From: Phoronis ovalis
Taxonomy: Eukaryota > Phoronida > Phoronidae
DNA: 12,713 bases
Assembly (NCBI GenBank): GCA_028565635.1
Contig: JAOXYB010042960.1
Span: 1-12,713, forward strand
Direction: 5' to 3'
Position numbers and translations under genes: made by a program
The notes under the pieces: generated by a model
The model's database searches: none
What the model was told of the DNA's origin: nothing
The model's input: the letters and a program-made list of their open reading frames with translations, nothing else
Part shown: piece after piece, positions 1 to 11,100 of the stretch
Position numbering within the stretch: position 1 is the stretch's first letter
Layout of the letters: each line of letters starts with the position of its first letter

Positions 1-120
1 GCTCGTGGCAGAAAGCGAATTGAAGTCGCTTCGTGTCCACACTTGCAAGTTAAGTCGCTTAAAGCGCATCAGGAAAAGTTAATCCACCTCGGGAAGAGGA
101 TTAATTTTTGCTTGAAGCGG

Positions 121-126
121 TTTATT
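121..126 (-). promoter_or_regulatory. Second AATAAA candidate polyadenylation signal
   Basis: A second AATAAA on the minus strand, about 117 bases past the stop and also within the repeat. Either could serve; no downstream GU-rich element is obvious. Confidence 0.35.
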
Positions 127-176
127 TTAATGCTCTTGAAGCGAACTATTCGTGTACACATTAGAGGCTGAAGCGC

Positions 177-182
177 TTTATT
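177..182 (-). promoter_or_regulatory. AATAAA candidate polyadenylation signal
   Basis: TTTATT on the plus strand reads AATAAA on the minus strand, about 60 bases past the stop codon. It lies inside the GAAGCG-rich repeat. It would end a short 3' UTR if the stop at 243-245 is the true one. Confidence 0.4.
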
Positions 183-242
183 ATAGAGCGCTCTATTGTG
201 AAGCGCTCTGAGTGGGAAGTGTGAATGGGCCTGATGTAATGA

Positions 243-418
243 CTAATTAGTACCTAACACTTTATTCTTTGGATACTGATCCCAGCGTGGCACATTTTCA
301 AACTGGTCATCGTCTTCATCGGAAGAATGACTTGAAGCAAGGTCAAGGTCACCATTGACAGATAAATCTGAATCAGAGTCAGAATCATTGCCTTGGCGAT
401 GACCACTTTTCTCAGCAT
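243..418 (-). CDS. CELSR: CELSR exon 22: acidic DSDSDLS tail motif and stop
   Basis: It encodes residues 1186-1242. NDSDSDSDLSVNGDLDLASSHSSDDEDD is split here as NDSDSDSDLS then ASSHSSDDEDD, and it matches the family tail motif DSDSDLS...SYASTHSSDSE. The acceptor is CAG at 421-419. The frame ends RWDQYPKNKVLGTN then TAG at 243-245. The tail of 169 residues is about half that of vertebrate CELSRs. A possible donor, TTAG|GTACTA at 253-252, would instead carry the frame into a further exon off the left edge. Confidence 0.87.
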
Positions 419-3400
419 CTGGAACTGTTAAAATTGTTATATTAATAAGTAATAGGTTGAACTTGTTTCATGAGATGACAAAAATTTCTTTGGAAGGCTA
501 TAACGCTGGATCACTGCTGTCTACTCTGAATACCTCCCGTTCATCATTTTTGAATAACAAATTATGATGAATTATACCCTAGCATTTTGGGAGTTCATAT
601 AGCAACGTACAACAATGAAGAAATCTATGGGAGAAAGAGGAGTTAAGTGGTAAACGTACATATTTTTGACTAGAACTTTGTCTACTTCTTCTAGGTCGTT
701 TATCAGAAATGACATTATAATTATAAAATATGTCCGTTTTTGTCCTGTTGATTGCTAGTGCTCTTACCATCCATTCCTTTATTATGGAACATAGAGGAGT
801 CATAACCATACGGAGGAATCCCGGCATTGGGCAGTATTTCTGAATTACTTTGTACGTTAGTAGAAGTGCTTGTACTATTTGCATAATAACTTGGTCGATA
901 AACTCCACTGCTTTTACTTGTGGTGCGACTGGTAGTGGAAGAAGCAGAAATGCCAATATTCATACGGTTCAGACCACCATCCAAAGAGCTGTCATGGGCA
1001 TAAGCCAAAGCGGATCTCTGTAGATAACAAAAAAAATTATTTAGTGCATAAATTGAAAATAATTGAGTTTTTAGTCAAAATATATTAGTAAGAAATACCA
1101 CAATTTGCATACATCTTTGGTCTGTGAATGAATTTATACTTACATGCATTCTAGACAGACCCATGGATTCTTCAAGACCTTTCTTGCCTTGGCAGATATA
1201 CCAACATCGCTTCAACTCCAAGCGAACCTTTATAAAAAGTAAGCAATTAACACTATAATCACCAATAAAGTTATAAATTGTCTTCCGATCCATATATTTT
1301 GGTTAGCAAAATAATAAAGAACAATCTATCTACAAGCTCTAAAATAAAAACAATTTCTGGTATGTAACAATGTAGTAATCATTTATAGAAAATCACCAAT
1401 GACAAATATCATCCTCACTGCATTGAAAGTTAATTATTAAACACAGTTTAAACAAAATTTAACTAATTGAAGAAATGGAGACGTACAAGAAAACGCATTT
1501 TGTTCAAAGCATACCTCTTTGTTCAATATTATATGCGCAACCAGGATGAACAGACCCTGAAGAATATTGATGACAGCAAAGACGTAATGGAATGCCAGGA
1601 CATCTTCATTAACTGACAACAAGCCAAACACCCAGGCAGTGCCGAGAAATGGTAATAAAATGATGCCAACTCCTAGACCTCCCCTAAAAAATTAATGGAG
1701 CATAAACAATTGTCTCTAGGCTTAGGAGACAGAAAAATATGGCACCATTTAATATACCACTGCAACACTTTAATGGACACTATCTTAAATAAAGTCCAGC
1801 TTTTGAAATAAATGTTGTATCTAAGTCAGCAATAGCTTTATCATGCAGTTACACGTTTTTATATTATAAAGGCATGCATAAAAATTACAATACAATAGGA
1901 AAAAATTAAACTTTCCTGGCAAGAATTTTTAAACAGTTAAAAGTTCATCAATCTTGTTTTGTTTTGTTTTGTTTATTCCAAGGTAATTTGAATATAAACA
2001 AGCAGATTCACATATTCTAAGGTTACCATGACTACTGTTTACAATCAGGAACGGAAAATATTCTAAGGTATGACGACTGTTTACAATCAGGAACGGATAA
2101 TATTCTAGGGTATGACAACTGTTTACAATCAGGAACGGATAATAAACAGATATTTGCTGAAGGTGCACTTACGTTATTGTACCATCATCTGCATCCCCTC
2201 CCTTTGTCTTACAGCTTGCTCTGACAGCCATTACAAATATGACAATGTTGATAGCAACCACAAGCAAGATTGGACCAGCAAAACTCCAGATTAGAATGTT
2301 GGTGGTGGACAACCAGCAGCTAAAAATATACAAATGGCATAGTTCTAAAACATTCAGTACTTTTAGCCAGTAACGAGGTACACTAACATATAAATAAATG
2401 CAGTTTAAGCTACATGACAGAACATTTCTTTTTACTCAAGACAATCACCATGCATCCTTAACTGGATAAATTCTATGTTATCCTGTATATTAAAAAAATT
2501 AGTTCTTTAAAGTTAAGCATGAACTTACAATCTGTCATTTCCATAACCATCCGTACTGAGACCAACTGCCAAACCCACTATAATTCCAGGTACAACTAAA
2601 ATGAGAAAATAAAATAAAACTTATTTTAACGTTCACTATGTTCAGTTGTATAGTAATGATGTCATATTGATTCAGTGAAAAGCATATTAATTACCAGTAA
2701 TACAAAGTTATTCTCAAACTGAATCTTACAGTAATTATAAGTAAATAGACAGAGTTAGGTCATTCTCCCTCTGTATTCTTTGCTCCTTTTGGGAGTAATT
2801 GGTCTTCTCTCAAGGCATTCCTTTGCTTCATTCCTTTGCTTCATTTCTGTTAGAAAATATGCTGAAGGGGTTATATTGAGAGAAAACAGAAAGCAAATAT
2901 TAAATTACTAACCGAATTATTTTAACGTTTAGTGTAATCAAGCGCAACAGACTTTTCTGCAAGCAAAACTGACACTCACCATAGCCAATAACATAGTAGA
3001 ATTTCATTGAGCCGCGGTTGATATTTCGTATTTCAGTGAGCATTCTGTAGATGTGTAGACCAGCAATGAAGAGCCATGCAAATGTACACATGTAGAAGAA
3101 GTGCAAAATGATTGCTATTATCTTGCACAGAAGCTGAAAAACACGAAATAGATGTTAATATACAAACATATCTGGGAATGTTACTTAAATTAGGAATGCC
3201 ATGAAAACAAAACTGTTACAGTTGAATTGTGCTTTGAAACAGGAATCTAACTATAGCCGTGTGCAAAAATGGCAAAAACTAATGTCAACAAAGTTCTATA
3301 ATTTTCTGTTTAGGTAACATATCAATTTAGTAAACTTCTAACAAACTATTTGCACTAAAGCATGCTATAATTACAGAGCCATAGAACTGTTTACTTTTAA

Positions 3401-5101
3401 TCACAATTGTCCCATTCTTCTGACATACAAACCCTAGCATAAAGTAGGTGAGCATGACCATAACAAAACAGTATACTTACTTCAGGATCAGTTCTGTTAA
3501 TCCCAATCAAAAAGAACAACTCCGCGACAAAAATGCAGAAAATCAAATTGATGTTGATACTGGTGGTATTTGATCGTAGGCGATGCAAGGCACAGAAGAT
3601 GATAAATGTGAATAACAGGCAAGCTAAAGACACAGACATACCAATATAGGTAACAAACTCTAACGCTACTGCCACCGGGGGACGGTACTGAAAGATAAAA
3701 GAAACAATGCAGTGAAGTTCCACATTAATCTCATACTAGATAGCAAAAGTTACATCAAATTCGTTTGATAACACGATGTGGTAACTATTTAGCGCATTTA
3801 CCAGAACAGCGATTATTGCTGCAAGTCTATTATGAAAGTTAAGCTATATATGTTCATTTTGCTTAAAAACTGATAAGGCAACTTGGCAAAGGCTTGCTGC
3901 TTTCACTCAACTACCGATATCAAATGTAAAATATTCAAGTTACCTCAACATCCATTACGACACCAAAACTTGTCAAGTGGTTACATTTGCAGATGACATA
4001 CTTTTCACCATTTTTCTCCAAACTGCAACCTTCACCACTCCAATAACCACCAGTGGTACTGTAGAAAATAAATATATTACACTATAATGGCTAAAAGTAT
4101 AATACGGAGAATATTCACCAAGATGCAAGTAAGAGTTAAATATTTCACTGTTTTCAGTTCTAAGTAAAAATGCTAAAATCACGGTATAAAAGGTGCCAAC
4201 AAAGGATGAGCACATTCTACACGAAGCTGCTTTATACATGGTCATTCAATTACATAGTTATGTGTATGTAAGCCTCAAACAGAGATATTCTTCTGCTAAA
4301 TGATGCAAGCTTCTGGATCTCTTGTTGTTAAGTAGCACAAGAAACCATTTATCTTCTGTAATGTTAGACAATCAAAAAGATGGTCAAACACCTGGCAGAT
4401 TGGCTGTCATTTGCTGGGAAATTTTCAAGTTTCCTTGGAATGATCTCAGCGCCTTTCCTCCAAATGCTGATTAACACTACTCACCTGTTATCAAACTGCC
4501 AGTATACACACTGTGGACTTGTTCTGCTATCTGTTTCCAATTGTGTGAAGTTTAGAAATACAGGATCTGTCAATTGATTTCCTATTGTTCTGTTCCCATA
4601 TTGTAGTTTAAGTGTAAACACTGGTGTATTGATGGAAAGTTTATCATGCACCCTAAAAGAAAATAAATACAATTATTTATTATTTAAATATACAACACAT
4701 GTCTAATGAAAATCTAGCATGGGGATCAAAGATGAACTTCCCTTTAAAAAATTTCCCAGTAAAAATTTCAAGTCCTGCTATGAGAAAATGTACGATTTGA
4801 TTAGCCAAGCATTCCATGCATTAAAAATTATTAATCTGTCTTCAAAAATCATATATACATTCATATATACATACATACATACATACATACATACATACAT
4901 ACATACATACATACATACATTACATACATACATACATGCATACATTACATACATTACAAACATTACATACATTACATACATACATACATGCATACATGCA
5001 TACATTACATACATTACATACATACATGCATACATACATGCATACATACATGCATACATTACATACATACATACATGCATACATTACATACATTACAAAC
5101 A

Positions 5102-5132
<31 letters not shown>

Positions 5133-8100
5133 CATACATACATGCATACATGCATACATTACATACATACATGCATACATGCATACATTACATACATGCA
5201 TACATTACATACATGCATACATTACATACATGCATACATTACATACATACATTACATACATGCATACATTACATACATCACATACATTACATACATACAT
5301 GCATACATGCATGCATACATTACATACATACATACATGCATACATTACATACATACATACATGCATACATTACATAAATACATACATACATACATGCATA
5401 CATTACATACATACATACATTCCTACATACATTCCTGCATACATTACATGCATACATTACATACACACATTACACACATGCAACCCATACATATATTTTT
5501 GAAGAGAAATTAATACTTTTTGATTACTGATAAAATAACATTTTTTCTTGCATATATAGGATTAGGAACAATTTTTTGTTACCTTATTTATTTTGCAGCA
5601 GAATAAATACAATTTTAGGCAAAACATAAACTACTTTATATTGTATGAATGGGAAATTCCAATTACAATGGTTCCCATTGACTCCATGTTTAAAGAATTT
5701 ATTAATTTTAATTAAAAGTTAAAATTTATAAAAATTAAGCTACCTATTCAACCGATTTTTCTTTACTGAAGTAAATATTATCTAAGCTGTACCTTAATCC
5801 TGTAGTACTGTCGTAGGACTTTGGTAGAAGGTTTCCGAGAGATCTGTACATAATGTAGCCAGCAACAGCATTCTTCCCTAAAATTAAGAAAATTACAATT
5901 TTTATCACAGTATCATTTGGTCCAACATATTTAATGTACATATTACATAATAAATCCACCAGCATCAATAACCAACATTGTAGCATTGCACAAAGAACTC
6001 AGGAATCTGTAAAACCTTTATAAGATTGAAAAATTATTACTCACCTTTTACTGTGTTTCCACCAAGAACAGAACTTGGCAACTGAACATGGGTATCACCG
6101 TCAAAAATCTTCCCATTGACAATGTTCTTGTAGTCGGGTATTTTAACACTGCTGTTGTGATCCGGATAAAATGTATCAATACCAAGCACTACAAAACATT
6201 AAATTACAGTTGACTCATGTGAAATGCTAGCTCTACAGAATCTCATTAAGAAACAGTAAAGATTTGTTCTGTGCAATATTGGACCCTTTTAACAATAGGA
6301 ACTGCTTGGTTCGATGAAATGCAGCGCCTGAAAAAAATATTATGTTCACTTGCCTTAGTTATTATCCCCATAATGAGGCACAAGAACCAAGTGACATGTT
6401 CCAACAAAATTAGCAATGCGTGTTATAGTAATCAAGATAAGTAATATCGTGTAATCAGATGTGAAACTTAAATTTCTAAGTAATGCAGCTACGATTTACA
6501 TTGTGAACTGAAATGAAAAACAAGAGTTCAGCAATGCATTTAGCACAGTATTTTTGGCATGCCGCACATCCATCTTTATTTTTTACAATACGCTTGGATG
6601 AATACTGAGAAGGATGATTGTGCTCCCAGTTGAGCAATTTTATTTTTCATAATTAAATACCTACAGCACATGAATTTTTGCTTAATAAGCAAAACGGACA
6701 AAAAAAATCCTCAATCTTAAAAGTTGGAAATCAATTTTTAACTGACCAAATACAGACATATACTTCGCCTAACAACATCACTTCTGCTATTACTTAATAA
6801 CATCGCTAAACGTATAACTAACATACACAGAGTTCAAAATAAAATGTAACTAATATCTCATAGCCAAGAAATTAAACCTGTGGGATATAATACTGACTAC
6901 AGTACTGTGTATATCTGACTGAACATTATTCTAGCCAACAACGACAGTATACCTGAACTATTATAAGACAAAATGCACCGCCCCCAAACTGCAAAGCATA
7001 GAAGTTATGTCTTATATGACACAGAAATGCACAAAATACGACTAGATTTGACTGTTCTAAGATTGACTGCATGTTCATGGTTCCCATGGCACACTAGCAT
7101 ACTTTATAAAATAAGTTTAGCATTTACTAAGGAAATTGTTACAGGACCATGGCTTGGTGAGGTACTTTAGATTTTGCAAGACAGAGCAGTTGACTTGCAA
7201 TCCTAAGAATACAGAAGACTTTTACCAATTAATGACATACATCACGTGTTAACTTTTAGACATTACACAACAACTACAAAATGGTAGACTACTGTTTATA
7301 CCTATATTTTCTGTGACGGCTTCAAACGGACTTATGATGCTTGTTGAGAATATTGTGGCCATATTATGAACAATGTTGCTCAAATATTCCTCCACTTTTT
7401 GTAACAGCAAAGCCGTCAGGTTCGATTGCTTCAATGTCAGTTTCTGCCAAGTGACATTATTCTTTGCATCGAAAATGTGACTAGTGGAATTTACTAAATT
7501 CTACAAAAATGAAACAATGTAACCTATTAATATTGCAATTATAATCTCAAATTTTAGTTAAATGTAATTCTGATACACAGGCAACAAAATTATATTTATT
7601 TAACACTGAATTTAACAAATAAATGAGCAGTAATTTTTCTAACATATTCAACATGTGTTCTGTTTTAAAACTGTTCCACTCACTTGTATGAAATTCCTGT
7701 CTTGAACATGAGTCATGTTCAGACCACTTTGGTTGCGTTCATATTCCAGGACATGTAACAAAAGACCCGCTGCAATTTCTACATCATTGGCATACATTTG
7801 TTGTATATCCCTGGTCACATTGTTGAGACGGGATATAATATTCTTTGCTTCAAATGTGTTGATAGTCAAATCTCCTGAATCCAGTTTAGAAAGCTGAAAA
7901 AAACATATGATAAATGATAACGAAGTGGCTATAGTAAATAAATTTCTGATAAAATAACATAGTCAGTGAATAGTTACATTCATAAAAATGAAGTCTTTTC
8001 AAATGTTGACTAAACAAATGAACGTTTAAGGCAGCATGATACAGGAAACACACCGCACTGTTTTAAATAAGATAGTTTCCACTTCTGGAAATATTTATAA

Positions 8101-11100
8101 AAATAACGGTAGTTAACTATTAGCCATAGTCAACATAAAAACTAAAGCCTTCTTCACACTATAAAGCACAATTAACATTTAGTAGATTACCAAAAGCACT
8201 CTTGTCGTAAGCTAAAGTACACTCAATCTAATTCACATTAACAAAATATTGAGCGCAATCCAGGCACAACACAGAATACTCTTGGTGTGTACTTATGATT
8301 TCTGATCCAACTCAGGAAGTGGATTAAAAAATTGATGAGAGGCAGGCTATCCTACAGAAATTAAGCACAGTAATCTTGTCTACTGAGAGCAGGGCTAAAA
8401 CTACCAGAAAATTCCAAATAACATAGAAAGCAGCTTTTCGGACTTTTGTAAATAAACGAAATGTTCCTATCACATATCGGGGTATTAACAGTTACCTTTT
8501 CTCGCAAGTCCAAGAAAGTTCTAGAAGTACAATTGTCAATGAGTGGATCTTCCCAGCCTGTCGTTCCATTGCAGTAACGTGACACGCTTCCAATTGCATC
8601 CCTAAGACAGCTTTGAACAGTGGTTTTGTTCTGTTGAGTTCTATCCCATACAATACCAAACTCAAAAACCTCAGGGCAATTAGAACCTTGAACTATAAAG
8701 ATGAATGCAAATATGTATTTCATTGAAGATTCCAAGTGTTATTACATGCCCTAATACCACCCGAGACAAGCTCATTATTATAACCTAATACCATCCCGAG
8801 ACAAGCTCATTATTAAACCTAATACCATCCGAGACAAGCTCATTATTATAACCGAATACCATCCCGAGACAAGCTCATTATTATAACCTAATACCATCCC
8901 GAGACAAGCTCATTATAACAACCTAATACCATCCGAGACAAGCTCATTATTATAACCTAATATCATCCCGAGACAACTCCACATGCTTCAGTCTTGGTCA
9001 ATGTAATACTAAATATACTAATAAAATTAAATCTCTGGCAATTGTGTAAAGAAAAATTAATAAACAAATGTAGAAGACTGCATACTACACATTGCTCACA
9101 AAGTTTTAAAATAATCGTAAATTAAACATTAGTACAGGAACCAGTGTAACAATTTTCTGCTCACCTTCACAGCCAGACCATGTAACTTCAGCCCATGGAC
9201 TTGAACAAGTTGCACATGTACGACCAAAAACCTTATTTCGGCAATAGCACTGACCAGTCAGTGGATCACAAGTATCATTTCGCGATCCTTTAGCATAACA
9301 GTCACATGGCAAACAACGATCGCTACCAGATGGTTGATAATGATCATTCTGCAAAAACAAAGTAAACATTTCAAAAAAAAGAAAAAGAAATTATTCCTTT
9401 ATTTAGGTGGATTTTGAACATTTACAGTCATATTTGTGCCATAAAATATACAGTCTAAGTTTAGATCGTTGTTTCTTTCTTTTGTTTAAATTTACTATAT
9501 CCAAGTTTCTTAACTCTTGCAGTAGATAAATACTGCCAAACTGAGTTTATACTCTTAAATTTCAGGCGTGTATAAAACGCTACATGAGATTGTTTGATTA
9601 CCTTGCAGCTGCATGCCCCGGTCGTCTTATCACAGGTTGTATTTTCGCCTTTACTACCATCACAACGACATGGACCACAAACAGGATATCCCCACCAGGC
9701 AGCAGGACATACTAGATGAGAACGTTCACAATAATGGCCAAATCGGTGAGAAGGACAAACACAGGTGTAACCATACGATGAAGATGTATTGCGGCGACAG
9801 GTAGATTCCTCATGACATGGCTTGTAGCTGCGACAAATATCGCTACAACTTGGACCAAGATAACCTAACGAATAACATATATGAATAACAAATTAGTATC
9901 ACTCCATGCATATTCATCCAGTTCCGTCAAGCTCACAAATGAATTCATACAGCACTAGATGGAGCCACCCAATATCACAGTACTGTGTATGGACCAACAA
10001 CACTGTTCACTTTACACTAATCTTTATGGCCCCAACTCAAAAATAATAATTTCAAATTTCAGTTTTCATTTCCTTTTAAGAATTTTTATAATAATTATTA
10101 TTTACAAACAAAATGTAATTTTAAGCTGTTTACAAATGCCGTATTGTAATTTGTAGATTTATTTATGTAGCATTAGCCATTAAAACTTAGAAATAAAAAT
10201 TCATACAAAGAACATGCCTAAACTAGGGCTTCTAGTGGAAATTGTAGGATTACACAGTATCTGACAATTTTCATATTGATCAGTAACAAGTGATTTTAAT
10301 GTGAGCTTTTCCCCAGACACCACGATAAAAAATAAGGTGATCTGTATGGTTGTAGGTGGGATAACAAACTGTTCTATAATAATTAACAAAAGCCCAATTT
10401 ATGAAATAATAACAGCCGAAATTTGACTGATCATTTGAGAATTTTTATCTATAAATCCCTAGTTTACCTGATGCACAGTGGCAAGCATGCTCATTCCATT
10501 TTTCCTCACATTGACTATTTGGCGGGCACGAATTACTGGAGCAGCTATTGGGTACATTACATCCATTCTGCACATTATTGCTACTAGTAGGATCTTGTAA
10601 GTTGGAGGTCTGAGTCATTCCAACTAGGACATTCTAAAAGGAAATTTTAAGTGCAGTTTTTCACAGACAGTTAGAAAGACCATTTTGCACAAAATGAGTA
10701 ATTCCATAAATGAATAAACAATTTTATTGTCAAAAGGAAAATTGCAGAATTTTTTCAAACTGAAACAAATAAACACTATATATAATTTATAATTACCTGT
10801 ATGCAGCCTATAAATCCACTAGATGTTGTAGATCCTTGAATGCCTCCTACGAAAATTCTACCAACATTTTCACCAAGAACAACCCAGTTTCCAACTCCCT
10901 CAGTTTTCTGCAAGGATAATTCCTTAAAATAACTTCTGGAGTGAATAAGTGTATATTGCAATGACATGATCTGATATCTTCAGTGGAACAGATATTTCAC
11001 CATTGGGTTAGGGATATTCTGGCATTTTATGAATTTAGATTCAGTGACTTCTGTGCCAACACTTTGCATAACATGCTAATTATAATTACACATGTAAAGA

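Larger units (their letters stand above)
1..242. repeat. GAAGCG-rich hairpin-prone repeat, probably a non-autonomous DNA element
   Basis: This stretch is clearly GC-richer than the rest and is full of GAAGCG/CGCTTC words (near 14, 24, 61, 115, 139, 171, 201). TTCGTGTCCACACTT and TTCGTGTACACATTA are near-identical and about 120 bases apart. TAGAGCGCTCTA at 184-195 is a perfect 12-base palindrome, and TTAATCC and GGATTAA flank a hairpin at about 79-110. It ends with GGAAGTGTGAATGGGCC, resembling a terminal inverted repeat end. This is MITE-like, but the left end is outside the window and I cannot name the family. No ORF. Confidence 0.6.

Noticed and set aside
579-956. Minus-strand ORF of 125 codons in the tail region.
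   Set aside because: It is out of phase with exons 20 and 22 and crosses the exon 21 donor. The 250-base exon in the other frame joins both neighbours in phase.
1929-2168. Minus-strand ORF with a repeated YPFLIVNS motif.
   Set aside because: It is the 42 bp minisatellite read in frame and lies wholly within intron 18.
4855-5490. CRISPR-like array of regular repeats.
   Set aside because: There are no unique spacers of constant length; it is a tetranucleotide satellite in an animal intron.
4719-5513. Long open frames with Tyr-Ile-His-Thr and Met-Tyr-Val-Cys repeats on both strands.
   Set aside because: These are translations of the ATAC/ATGC/ATTAC microsatellite, which lacks stops in several frames. 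They have no start context, no domain, and sit in an intron of a supported gene.
6973-7170. Plus-strand ORF of 65 codons in intron 10.
   Set aside because: No motif, no codon pattern, no neighbouring exon; chance length in AT-rich sequence.
8750-8976. Array of repeats considered as a CRISPR or a tRNA-like cluster.
   Set aside because: The units are contiguous without spacers and have no cloverleaf pairing; it is a plain minisatellite.
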